From assembly GCA_958510875.1 (NCBI GenBank), contig OY294070.1, forward strand, positions 117,346,703-117,410,702: DNA of 64,000 bases, written 5' to 3'. Shown here one piece after another: positions 46,821 through 58,105 of the stretch. Origin of the DNA: Endomychus coccineus (taxonomy: Eukaryota > Arthropoda > Insecta > Coleoptera > Endomychidae). The notes beneath the pieces were generated by a model that saw nothing but the letters and a program-made list of their open reading frames with translations, was not told the origin of the DNA and made no database searches. Within the stretch, counting starts at the first letter, position 1; every line of letters starts with the position of its first letter. A program made the translations under genes and the position numbers.

Positions 46821-47800
46821 CTTCCGACTACCTGCAACCGTTCACTAGTTTCCAGCAGTGAGTTGTCGCTTTGATGTTGTTCTTCGACCTGCCCTCTGCT
46901 GGTTCGTGGCCTATTAGGGGTTCTATAGCCCCCAGTTTTGCAAGCTCATCGGATATTTCGTTTTCCCTTATTCCAGAAGGCTTTCATCTCCCACACCAGC
47001 TTCAACGTTATTCTCATGCCACCCAGCGCAACAAAGGCTTCCTTGCTGTCTGTGCACATACTGATATGGGTTGGCATTCTTTCTTCCAGCGCTATCTGGG
47101 CACATACGTAATTGCCAGTATCTCCGCTTGGAGAATGGTGGCATGTTTGCCCAGATATATAGAAGTACTTTTATCTGTGCGCTTGCGGTATATCCTTGCT
47201 CCCGCTTTAATCAGAAAGCTGCAGTGAATTTGCGGCATTGTCTTTCTGGTTGTGGTTTCCATAGAAGTTTCTTGTCTAAGATAACTCCTAGCTTCTTAGC
47301 TTGGCCACTGATTTTAATCACCTGACTTGCAATAGTCGGTACAATTTATGTTTTCTTAGGGTTAATCTTCAACCAATTATCACTGCACAATTTATTCAGT
47401 GTAGTCAGGGCTCATTGTATTAGGTCCTTCAGAGTGTTCAGAAATTTGCTTCTGACGATTATGAGTATCCTAGGTTGGCTACTTTCCTAAATCCACCATC
47501 GACCAACATGTTCCAGATGGTAGGTCAGAGGACTTCCCTCTGTGGACATCCATTTTCCACAGAGCCACTAATCGTGGTGTTACCTCTGGATATTTTTAGG
47601 TTACTGAGTATCTTCTGAATCCAAGTGGTTACCAAGTTAGGAACTCCTTTATCCTTGAGGGCTTCGCAGATACTTTTGATTATAGTATTGTTGAAGTTCA
47701 TAATTTCTTGTGAGTCTAAATTTTGATAGAATTGAAACAATTCTTCCCAGAACTGCAATTCTACGTACATTTACGTCGTGTGCCGTGTAAATTGCGAAAC
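46821..47800 (-). pseudogene. non-LTR retrotransposon RT/RNase H relic (part 1), split by hAT
   Basis: The minus strand reads SICEALKDKGVPNLVTTWIQ, KISRGNTTISGSVENGCPQ (RT motif B). The palm motif C (YADD) region is deleted, and after NKLCSDNWLKINPKK and a broken stretch comes RNase H: GKHATILQAEILAI, then CTDSKEAFVALGGM (an acidic motif), ISDELAKLGAIEPLIGHEP. Multiple stops and frameshifts are present. Immediately after KLVNGC it is interrupted by the hAT at 46812 and resumes at 43424. RNase H together with the TAA tail points to the I/LOA group. Confidence 0.78.
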
Positions 47801-48597
47801 TGGTAAATTTTTTTACATCAGTAACAGTATATTAAACTGAAAAATGAAGGTGTAAATATGTTTATCTTGACGTGACATGGATCTTAGAACATGGTTTTGT
47901 CGGTCATTCTAGCACTAAAACTGTGATAATGATGAAAGTTGGTGGCGGAGTGAGAAGTGTATATTTTAGATACTTCATCTTGATTGTCCTATTGCAGAAC
48001 CAATATTTCCATTAAAAACAAAGGATGCCGATTTACCCATATCAATATCAATAATACAACAGAAAACACACGTCCACATAAAGATAATTAATATGAAAGA
48101 TAATATTCCAACTTGTATGGTTCAAAAAATGGATTCTACTTGAATATTTATTGAAACATTATATTTTTATTAATATTGAATTGAAGCTGAAAGTTAATTT
48201 TGCACATATTTATCTAATTCTTTCAGGTGAAGGTTCAGTTTTACTTTAATAGTCAATCAAGAAATGACATATCATTTTCTTAAAGTGAACAAGTCATCAT
48301 CACCAATACCAGGTCTAAAGACAGAATGAAGGTTTCGACAGATAAACCATTAAGTAAATGTTAAAACCATTTATTTTGTAAAAATAACTTTAATTTTTCA
48401 AAATTAGGGTTTAACAATAATTGTTAATAACCGTAATGCTAATAGCAAACAATAAACGCAAATATCTCTCAAATTCTTCCTACCCATCGTATATATCCAT
48501 CAGATATATGTGTTTAACAAAGTATATATAATACTTTGAACCAATTCTATTTTATTTGACATTGGAAATAGATCTAAACTTACGTGAACTCTGTACA
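47801..48597. other. unassigned sequence
   Basis: No coding or repeat structure could be supported. Confidence 0.4.
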
Positions 48598-48640
48598 GTG
48601 GCGGATCGCCAGGTGAAGCAAGTGCAAAAATAGTTGGAAC
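48598..48640 (+). repeat. isolated hAT-like end
   Basis: CAGTGGCGGATCGCCAGG resembles a hAT terminal repeat (compare CAGTGGCGG at 5270). No matching right end or target duplication was found, so it is a fragment or coincidence. Confidence 0.3.
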
Positions 48641-48851
48641 TTAAAACTTCAGATTTGTATGTAGTAAAATTTAAATTATTGTACATTGTCACATTTTACA
48701 ACCATGTTTATAGTGACACTAGTCAGCTGAAGAAAAAGGCGAATTAGCCATCTTCTTCCGTATTTGTGTTTGAACGGTGAACGCCAGAGAGTGAATCAAT
48801 TTCCAGTGATGCACGTGTTCGGCCGGTTGCCATGGTAACGGTGCATAGGCT

Positions 48852-49061
48852 ATGTACCCCTTCCACAGCTGTACTCATCGAGGTGAACCAGCGGTAAGCA
48901 TTGATTCAATGCGAGTGGGGGTAGGAAAAGTGACAAAGACGAGGATGGATGAGATCGCGAAGTATTTGCCTCACTTTGTGCCGGTTGTTTTGTTTGCCGT
49001 GTATAATTATTGCTACAAAATCTGGAGTGGGGAATACACGTGGCTTTTGGGACTTTGGTAA
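48852..49061 (+). CDS. unrecognised ORF, possible host exon (weak)
   Basis: A 69-codon ORF contains MRVGVGKVTKTRMDEIAKYL followed by a hydrophobic stretch PHFVPVVLFAVYNYCY and WSGEYTWLLGLW. The latter could be a membrane segment of ~16 residues flanked by charged and aromatic residues. The region is GC-richer than its surroundings and is not part of any repeat I recognise. TTTG/GTAATG at the end and GCG/GTAAGC at ~48892 could be splice donors. No family is recognised; this may be a 5' exon or a chance ORF. Confidence 0.25.
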   Translation: MYPFHSCTHRGEPAVSIDSMRVGVGKVTKTRMDEIAKYLPHFVPVVLFAVYNYCYKIWSGEYTWLLGLW

Positions 49062-50459
49062 TGTAGTCGATCTTTATGATGGCTTCTCAGATCCATATTG
49101 AGATATTTGGGCAAATACTACAGTTGTGACCAATAATAGCTCTTCTGCACAACCAGAAGGCCGCACTAAATTTGCGAGTTCCTGTTGTTGTTTCTGTTCT
49201 AAGGTGTCTCTTGGGTAATTGGCCTAATCACCGACACTGTCTAACGTCATACCTCTGGTGGTTGATGTCTTGTACTTCGTAGTGAAAACTATTTTTACAG
49301 TTTTCTTGGTCGTTTACCTGGATTGTACCGTTCCTAATCGCCGGGTTGATTAACAATAATAAAAAAGAACATGTTCTGAAAGATTCTGTCATGAATAATA
49401 GAAACCACTACACGCAAAGGTCTTATCTTCATTTGTACTATTGATCAACCAACCGTTGGCAAAAGCTCCGAACCTGTCTTTCATACATTTGACTCTGGTA
49501 TATGGTTTCTTGTGAGAATTTGGAAAGCATCAGTTCGATACCTTCTCAACTCGCAGATATTGACCTGGAGATACTGGTTCCACTGTTTATTCGACAAAAT
49601 TCAGGTCGATAGTTGATTGCAAGGAAACGATTAATAAACTTAATTTACTCACATTTTATAACCGACCAAAACTGTATAGAATGATCCCACAAGGTGTAAA
49701 AGTGGATGTGCTAAATTCGCCTCCTTTTTTAATATACACAGGATATGTAATGGAAGACACATTGGGAGATCAGATGTATAACATGTTCATTCAACACGAG
49801 CCGGGTAAATAAATTTTAAAAGTTAAGTATCTATTTCATTTAATAATTTTCAAAACTGTCTGACCGTCTGACATTCGATCAAATTATTTTCATTGCAAGC
49901 AAGATAGTTACCTGAAGCGTATATTATACTGCTCTTGTTAACGTAACTTCTAACAAATTGAATTTATGTTGAGTCCTCGAGACGATATAGTTGGCAACTA
50001 ACCTACTTTCGTACACCGAATTAAATGTGTCAAAAGTGCATGATTTGTAGGAAAGAAGTTTCCCAATTATTCCGATTTTTCTGTGTCGCAACCATAACGT
50101 TTATATAATAATTACAGAATACATTCAAAGTGACTTCAAAAACGCTTTTATGAAAACACAGCGAAAATTTTCTGACTTGTAATCAATTTGGAGATCAAAC
50201 AGCGATGACTCTGAATTTTCCAAATATAATCAGCAAGAGTTTCGCAATTCATTTTATCTGATAATAGACACAGTTTCAACAAGACCTTGGGCTGAATAAA
50301 TCGTGGACACTGTTGAATGGCTGGTGGGGTTGATCCAATAGTGACTTGATCCGATATGTAGTAGGTATTGTCAGATATAGTCTATGTTTGATTGAAACTG
50401 GATTGGCTGCTCTCAAAAAATGATAACACCGGTTAATGGGAAAACCAGCATTTCCATTA
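49062..50459. other. unassigned sequence
   Basis: No motifs or repeat ends were recognised. Confidence 0.4.
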
Positions 50460-50461
50460 TA

Positions 50462-52790
50462 CAGGGTGTCCTCGAACTGCGTGGCCAAAATGAAACCGAA
50501 GATTCTTTGATTCGGAAAAAAGTTGATGAGTCTTTTTGATTTTGTCTCAAGTGTCTTGTTTACCCGGTAGAGGGCTTCAAAATTGCAAAAACAATTTTGT
50601 TTTTTCGGTATAACTTGAGAACGTGATGAAGAACTTTTACAATATTTAGCAGGTGAGTTACTGTCAATAATGGCCATTTTTGAGAGTGGAGCACAGAGCC
50701 TTAGAGACCATAGAAATGGCTCAAACTTGATGATGTAACGGGAAAAGTGTCCAGAACTTTTTTGTGGTCAATGTAATTCACTCGATATTTTTTATGTAGA
50801 TAGCTTATCTAATTCTAAAACTTTTCTTAGTCTTAGAAAATTTTGATAAAATTAACGGATTAGCTTGAAAAAATTAATTTTCGAGTCTCTGCAATTTTGG
50901 CTTACTAATTTTACTTGATTAAAATACCTTAGTTGCCTTTGCTTTTCTAATGTCATTTTGCCATTTGAAGAATTTATTCTCAAAACTGTCAGTTTTTACA
51001 TTGCTTTCCGTAAAAATTTTATAAAATTATGGCTCAAAATTTCACTAACACTGAAATGGTTGATATGTTATTGATTTATGGACTTTGTCGTTGCAATGGC
51101 CGGAGAAGGGAAAGATATCCGCATCGCAGAATTCCAAATCGGCAAACCTTCGCGAAACTGGCAAATTTGAAGCAAATCGCAGAGAAACTGGACGCAGACG
51201 GACAAGAAGGACGTTAGAGCTCGAAGAAGCGATACTGGAAGCGGTTGAAACTGAACCTGGGATAAGCACACTACGTTTGGGACTTCGTATTGGAGCCTCA
51301 AAATCATTAGTTCATAATGTACTGAAAGAAGAACTGTTGTATCCCTATCATATTAAAACGGTTCAAGACTTATTGCCCATGGATCCAGGTCATCGGCTAG
51401 ATTTCTGTCGGCTTATTGTCCAAAGACAAAACGCAAACCCCAATTTTTGTAGAAGAATTCTGTTCACGGACGAAGATACTTTCACGAGATGTGGTCTTTT
51501 TAACCTCCATAATGAACATTTCTATGCTGATGAAAATCCTCATGAAACGGAAGTTACATATTTTCAGAATCAAACTAAAATCAATGTTTGGGTTGGAATT
51601 GTGGCTAACTTTATTATTGGCCCTACCGTTATACCCGATCGATTGAACGGGGAGAACTACTTGAACTTTTTGGAACAAAGGCTACTTGAACTGTTGGAAG
51701 ACTTGCCCTTACACATTCGTCGTGGCCTGGTTTATCCATGATGGTGCACCTCCTCATTTCACATTAGCTGTGAGGCGACATTTGAATGCGGAATATCCAG
51801 ATCGCTGGATAGGTAGAGGACACGATGCACCAGTGAACTGGCCGGCCCGCTCCCCTGATTTGACGCCCTGCGACTTCTTTCTATGGGGCGCTTTGAAGTC
51901 GAAAGTTTATGCAGCTCCAGTAAACACACGAGAGGAATTGTTGCAACGAATTAATCATGAAGCGGATTTATTGAAGAATGATCCTGAAGTACTAGCCACA
52001 GTTCAATCCAATTTCTTGAAACGAATTAATTTGTGTATTCAGGAAAATGGGCAACATTTCGAACAATTGATGCCTTAGCGATTTCCCAAAAAGTTTTGTT
52101 GTTTCTTTTAATTTAGCATTTGTTTTTCCTAAATAATCACATCGTTTCCCCATTTCTATTGTTTTTATTATTCGTGTTTTACCGAGATATTAACCATTTC
52201 AGTGTTGATGAAATTTTGAGCCATAATTTCATAAAATTTTTACGGAAAGCAAAGTACAAACTGACAGTTTTGAGAATAAATTCTCCAAATGCCCAAATGA
52301 CATTAGAAAAGCAAAGGCAACTAAGGTATTTTAATCAAGTAAAATTAGTAAGCCAAAATTGCAGAGACTCGAAAATTATTTTTTTCAAGCTAATCCGTTG
52401 ATTTTATCAAAATTTTTTAAGAGTAAAAAAGTTTTCAAATTAGATAAGCTATCTACATAAAAAATATAGAGTGAATTACATCGACCACAAAAAAGTTCTG
52501 GACACTTTTCCCGTTACATCCTCAAGTTTGAGCCATTTCTATGGTCTCTAAGGCTCTATGCTCCGCTCTCAAAAACGGTCATTATTGACAGTAACTCACC
52601 TGCCAAATATTGTAAAAGTCCTCCATCACGTTCTCAAGTTATACCGAAAAAACAAAATTATTTTTGCAACTTTGAAGCCCTCTACCGGCTAAACAAGACG
52701 CTTGAGGCAAAAGTAAAAAGGCTCATCAAATTTTTTTCGAATCAAAGAATCTTCGGTTTTATTTTAGCCACGCAGTTCGAGGACATCCTG
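50462..52790 (+). mobile_element. long-TIR mariner (DD43D family), copy 3, full length
   Basis: The ends CAGGGTGTCCTCGAACTGCG and, inverted, CAGGATGTCCTCGAACTGCG are flanked by TA (50460-50461, 52791-52792). The arms 50462-51064 and 52188-52790 are ~603-bp inverted copies with scattered mismatches. They cover the promoter region, the start codon and about 12 codons. Length is 2,329 bp, the same as copy 2. Confidence 0.94.
51029..52078 (+). pseudogene. DD43D mariner transposase, copy 3 (two shared frameshifts)
   Basis: This is the least mutated copy. Frame 1 (from the ATG at 51029) reads MAQNFTNTEMVDMLLIYGLC and HRRIPNRQTF; it should pass near 51145 into frame 2 (LRETGKFEANRRETGRRRT). Frame 2 holds ISTLRLGLRIGASKSLVHNV and the first Asp, RRILFTDEDTFTRCG, and INVWVGIV. 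Near 51725-51740 it should pass into frame 3, with WFIHDGAPPHFTLAVRR and WPARSPDLTPCDFFLWG, then APVNTREELLQRI. The three Asp residues are present. The N-terminal junction lacks several residues seen in relatives. Both breaks match copies 1 and 2. Confidence 0.9.
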
Positions 52791-52792
52791 TA

Positions 52793-53935
52793 TTTAATTC
52801 GTTTTCTCAAAATTATAAACAACAAATATTTGCCGTGTATCTAATCTAAGTAAATAGAAATATATTGGAGGACATTCAAAAGCACGTATCTTCGCAGTCA
52901 ATTTTCGGTTATTACAGTGATTTCACGCGTATATGACTAAAAGTAAAAGTGTGCGCCATTCAGGATGAACGTCGTCCAAATACGTGTTTAACTAAAAATT
53001 ATTGTGGTGTTGAGAAACATTTTCATATTTAATAGACATATGCATGTAGCAATATTATGAAAAACAACAGTAGGATGAGAGAATTATAAAAAACAAGACA
53101 AATAAGAAAAAGAAATAATTTATTATGTACAATCACGATAAAGAAATATGAATAAATCAAATAAATTGTAAAAAAAACGCCAGTTGGGATTGAACCCCCA
53201 CGTATTATCCAAAAAAGTGTTTTTTAGTTATTATACTGGAACAAATGTTTTTTGGGGGGAAGTTATTGATAAAAAAAGTCTCATTTTAACACCCTGTATC
53301 ACTTCTCACACTTTTATCATTAAAAACGGATATTTTGAAGATGGTAATTCGTTCTATATTGTTCAACACAGTCGCAGCTATTTTCTAGATTATCTTTGTT
53401 TACCGTATCAAAGATGAGTAAGTGATCGTGGGCTTCCCCACTTGTAAATATCGACGTGCCCCGATTGATTTCCCTTTATCATTATTTTCGATCTCACTAT
53501 CACTGGCCTAATAGTATAATACCTATTTGCATTCTACCATTCGGTGGAAATAAGGTTTAATTCTATCATTGCTATATTCTATATTACTCAAAGAAGTATT
53601 AATTCATATATCGACATGTTTGGCCATGAACGATGGGAACAGAGTCAACTCTTATCAAATCCATTCACATCCTTTTTGAGTCTGATATATATCATTGCAA
53701 TTTAATTCATTCAAAATTCCTATGTATAGGTTAGATTATATGAGTTCTATACTCATTTACATACCATACAAAACGAATGATGCACAGAAATTGATGAATT
53801 TCAGTTATGTTTGATGATGACCGATGTGTACAAAGTTGTTTGTGAGTCTTGATGAGACCCAGAAGGCCGAGACAACAGGCAATTCTTAGTTCATATTCTT
53901 TAGTTGTACTTGTTACTGGGGTTATCAAGAATTTT
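52793..53935. other. mostly unassigned; tRNA-like B-box on the minus strand near 53.17-53.24 kb
   Basis: Minus strand 53175-53240 has a T-arm-like GGGGGTTCAATCCCAAC, and the outer CCAGT and ACTGG could pair. The D-arm and anticodon arm are not convincing, so this is not called as a tRNA. The rest holds nothing recognisable. Confidence 0.3.
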
Positions 53936-54790
53936 CCGATGCCGGTTTCCGGAACGTATATTTTACGTTAATCATTTTTTTTGGAAAACGACTTGGAGTG
54001 GAAATTTGAGATTCAGCAAATTTGTAGGCAATGTTTGGGGGGAGCCCACGGTCATTTCTTTTTTGCGATGCAATTTTCCGTTTCCAAGTTATCATTTCAA
54101 ATGTGCAACTTTAGAAAATGCTGCTTTGGTCCACGATAATTGTCGAATACATTTATTGATTTTGATAAACTTTTAAGGACGCGTTCCTTTTGACGGTCAG
54201 TTTTAGTCGTTCTTAGCGCCGAAAAAGTAGTGAGGATTGAAAAAACTGAGACGACAGTTCGATAGAGGATTTAGAGGAGAAAAAAATCTTTAGATGCTTC
54301 TCTATTTCGAAAATATCGGGAAAAATGACGAATGAAAATGTAAAAGCAACAATTGAGGTTTTTATTTATTTTCCCGCAAAACAGTTTTTATGGGAAACCT
54401 GATTACTTGACGAAAATCTACGCCAAAATTCGTATAAGAGAGCAATGATTAAATGATGATATCTTTTATACAGAGTGATCTAATTGAATTTTAACATTTT
54501 TCCATTTCGAGTTTTGAGACGACCCGTTACCACATAACATTTTATTATTGGAAAAACTATTAATTTTTTCTCGAAAACGGCTAGAAGTGGAAATTTGCCA
54601 TTTGACACGTTTTCAGGCAATACTTTGGGGGAGGCGACGATCACTTGCTTTCACCGATCCCATTTTCCGTTTCCGAGTTATTAAGTCAAATGTGCTATTT
54701 TTTTAAATTTTGCTTTAATATACGATAACTGTCGAAAAAATTTATTAATTTTGACGAAATTTCCTGGGCACGTTCTCTTTGACGGTCTTC
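53936..54790 (+). repeat. diverged direct repeat pair, ~250 bp each
   Basis: About 53936-54200 and 54510-54790 share the order GGAAAACGACTTGGAGTGGA / GAAAACGGCTAGAAGTGGAA, AATGTTTGGGGGGAG / ACTTTGGGGGAGG, CATTTTCCGTTTCC and TTGACGGTC. A TACAGAGTGATCTAATTGAA sequence before the second copy resembles a mariner-type end. They are probably two old non-coding DNA-transposon copies. Confidence 0.5.
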
Positions 54791-56640
54791 CTAACCATAT
54801 TGAAATTGGCGAGAATCTGAAAAGGGTCAGAATTTATTTATTTAAAAAAAAAAACACTGAACCTAATAGGCTCAAGGATGGAACGGTGGACATACCACTG
54901 AACCTGACACAACCCTTGTTATTTCTTTCAATAGTTTTCCCATGAAAATATTTCTTGTAATTCAATATGCGTTTAGGTATTAGCCGGGGACGTAGTTGTT
55001 AAAGGTTTATCTGCATTTTCTACGTCAGAACATTAGTAGAATTCAGGTAACGAATCAACTTACGTATATATAATATAGTCCATACAGTCTGCTATCGTTA
55101 AAAAAATGTGCGCCACCACATCACGTCATTGAGTTGAAAAATTCCTACCTTTGTTATTTTTATATAGTTGAACAAGTGAATGCGTGAAACAAAGGAAACA
55201 TTTATTAGGTACGTCAATTTACTGAATCTAATACATTAAGTGGCAAGTAGTTCGTACTCTCGGTCATCTGAAATGGCGTTTTCCGTATCTAAACAAATTG
55301 ATTTGCATAATCCGATAACCATATACGTATTAAAGCTTAGCCATGTAAAAACGTTCCTAGTTAGTTGGTGTATGCGGAAAAGGTCTTACCATCTTTGAAT
55401 ATTTTCTCATGAGTATCAAGTTCGTTCTTTCTACGCAATCTTGTAAAGCGTGTTGGCTTTAATAAGGTGCAATAACTTTCTCGTATATCTGTTATGGGTG
55501 ACTTGAAAAGTGCTCATAAGATTTGCCCCCGGGTCCTAAAGATTTATCGGTTCAGACTTATTTAACTCCACGAAGTGCGACCTTGGGCTTTTGTTTATAC
55601 CCCGATTGTGCCGGAAAACGTACTATTCCTATGTAAATTCAGACCCACTAATAAAATCATACTACGCAAATTGAGTCCCGGGTTTCAGAATATTCTTACA
55701 AGTGAAAGTATTAAGATTAGCGCTATTACAATTCATTTTTCAGAATTTTCCTTTCAGATTTTAGTGTATATCAGCAAGCCATATTCTGGGATTGCGTTCT
55801 TAATTTAAAATATTAGTTTTGTTTGATGGTTCTTTTTTTTGTATCTTTGCCTCTCCATGAGAGTTCATTATTAGATAAAATCTTTCAGGTCATTTCAGAT
55901 TTCTCGAAAGCAATTATCGAAAAAGAATTGTAATTGTCAACAAGGATCAAAAGATAACTTAATTGGTATGAAATGTATAAATATCGCATTTCATAGGTTT
56001 TCTGAGACATCAAATTATTTTTTTTTGAAATTTGTTTCTTATAAGAAAAGACTTTTTCTATATACATAGGTACCTTACATTATCTTCCGAAGGATTTTAA
56101 TAGTTTCATGCTTGCTGTTTCTGAAACACCTCAGCTTAGAAACCACACATAAGGGTCATGCCCTAAGATATACATTAGCTAGGCGAGGATGACCTTTAAA
56201 AATGAATCAAAGAAGAAAGGCGAAGTTTCGTTGATAATAAAACTGATTCAAACTTTGAAAATTTTAATCATGGAAAACCAACTTTAATGATGATTTTGAA
56301 ATGTACCACATTCAGAATAAAAGTTATAAATCAGATTTGTGGACATCCCTAGAATCAAAAGTATAACAATTTCGATATCCTGCTGAATGTTCAACAAATA
56401 ATTTTCCCCTGTTAAATGTGTATCTTCCCTTTTCTACCAATTTATCGTTTAATCTCTTTGTGGGTTAAACCTCCATGAAGGTTTTTTTCTGGAACAGAAA
56501 AGGTCACCCCTAAATTACCCTCCCAACCAAAAAGGCTCACCTGTAGCTGGGAGGTCATGTATAAATAAAAATTAAAGCAAGGTTTTCACAAGTTGCTTAA
56601 TGTCGGAATAGTTTTTTACCACACCAATACATGTGAGTTG
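54791..56640. other. unassigned sequence
   Basis: No coding or repeat features could be supported. ORFs here are short and without motifs. Confidence 0.4.
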
Positions 56641-57108
56641 CCACACTATTATTACAGGGATTATGTCTAAAAGATGTTATTATTGCATCCAAAAAAAAAT
56701 GTTACAAATAACTTACTATCATAGTATTGCCGGTTCGAGATAATGTATGTTCTTTTATGTGTTCAGTTAATGTTATTGCATCCAAAATAAACTGGCCAAT
56801 AACCTACTAACCTAGAATTGTCGCTTCGAAATGATACATGTTCTCTTATGTGTTCATTTAATGTTATTACATCCAAAATAAACTCAACAATAACCTACAA
56901 ACCTAGAATTGCCGCTTCGTGATAATATGTGTTCCCTTATGTGTTCAGTTAATGTTATTACATCCAAAATAAACTCACCAATAACCTACAAACCTAGAAT
57001 TGCCGCTTCGTAATAATATGTGTTCCCTTATGTGTTCAGTTAATGTTATGCATCCAAAATAAACTCGCCAATAACCTACTAATCGGAAATGGCAGCTTCG
57101 AGATAATA

Positions 57109-58002
57109 TGAGGTCTGTCCCAAAAGTATCCGACTTGCATTCACATCTTTGCGCCACAACACTCAGGCGACCTCTGTTGGGTACGAACGCCACCAGTAAC
57201 TCCTAACCTTCTCCTCAGATGCCTTAGTTCCCGCTCAGCGTGTATTTGTTTATTACGTCTTTTTTGCGTTCACGGATTCTGTTTATTGTTAAAAATGACG
57301 GAAAGAACTAAACAGCGAATTTGCATAAAATTTTGTTTTAATCTTGGTAAAAGTTGTGCGGAAACTATTAAAATGTTACAAGAGGCCTTTAGAGACGAGT
57401 GTATGAGCAAAACACAAATAAAAGAGTGGTATAAGCGGTTTAAAAGTGGCCGCACATCTGTTGACAGTGATCCTCGTTATGGGCGTCCTTCGACGGGAAC
57501 AACATCGGATAATGTCGAGCATGTGCGAGTTGCGATTGGACAAGATCGTCGTTTGACTGTGAGGTAACTAAAAGATGACCTTGGAATAGCAAAAAGTAAT
57601 GTTTGACTCGTGTGTGTGCAAATTCATCCCAAAACTGCTCTCAGAACAGCAAAAAAACTTTCGATTAGAAATCGCTCAGAACAATCTGGAAATGATCAAT
57701 AGTGATGAAAAATGTTAAAAACATTAAAACATAGCTCCCTGCGACTTTTGGCTATTTCGTCGATTGAAAATGCCGCTTAAATGACACCGTTTCGACTACA
57801 AAGAGACTGTTGAAACTAATGCGACGAATGCACTACAGGCGATTCCAGACTTTCAAGACTGCATTAGAAAGTGGAAGCATCGATAAGAGCGTGTTGTTCA
57901 ATCAAATGGGGACTACTTTGAAGGATGCCACCAACCGGATGACGAAGAATAAGTCAACCGCCGAGATATCGAGGTAGTCTGATACTTTCGGGACAGACCT
58001 CG
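57109..58002 (+). mobile_element. internally deleted mariner inside the tandem array
   Basis: The ends TGAGGTCTGTCCCAAAAGTA and, inverted, CGAGGTCTGTCCCGAAAGTA form ~28-bp TIRs. TA flanks at 57107-57108 and 58003-58004. The host repeat unit resumes directly after the right end. At 894 bp it has lost about a third of a normal mariner. Confidence 0.9.
57295..57960 (+). pseudogene. mariner transposase, central part deleted
   Basis: The N-terminal 91 codons are open: MTERTKQRICIKFCFNLGKS, SKTQIKEWYKRFKSGRTSVD, SDPRYGRPSTGTTSDNVEHV, the mariner HTH and following hinge. After TVR the frame stops. Remnants then appear in other frames: APCDFWLFRRLKMPLK (third catalytic Asp) and ATNALQAIPDFQDC, RKWKHR, then VVQSNGDYFEGCH. 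The first and second catalytic Asp segments are missing, so it cannot cut. It could still bind ends in its TIRs if translated. Confidence 0.85.
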
Positions 58003-58105
58003 TATATGTTCTCTTATGTGTTCAGTCAATGTTACTGCATCCAAAATGAACTCACAAATAACCGACTAACTTAGAATTGCCGCTTCGTAATCGTATAATG
58101 TTCTT

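Larger units (their letters stand above)
56641..58105 (+). repeat. ~91-bp tandem repeat array (about 5-6 units)
   Basis: Units start TTATGTGTTCAGTTAATG and contain CATCCAAAATAAACTC, CCAATAACCTACAAACC and AGAATTGCCGCTTCG. Starts at 56755, 56845, 56937, 57028 and 58014 give a ~91-bp period. The last interval is expanded by an inserted mariner (57109-58002). A more diverged unit appears alone at about 58488-58570. Confidence 0.9.

Noticed and set aside
53175..53240. tRNA or nuclear mitochondrial tRNA copy on the minus strand
   Set aside because: The outer bases and T-arm could pair, but the D-arm and anticodon arm are not supported.
56755..58105. CRISPR-like array
   Set aside because: The ~91-bp units are contiguous with no unique spacers, and the sequence is clearly eukaryotic.
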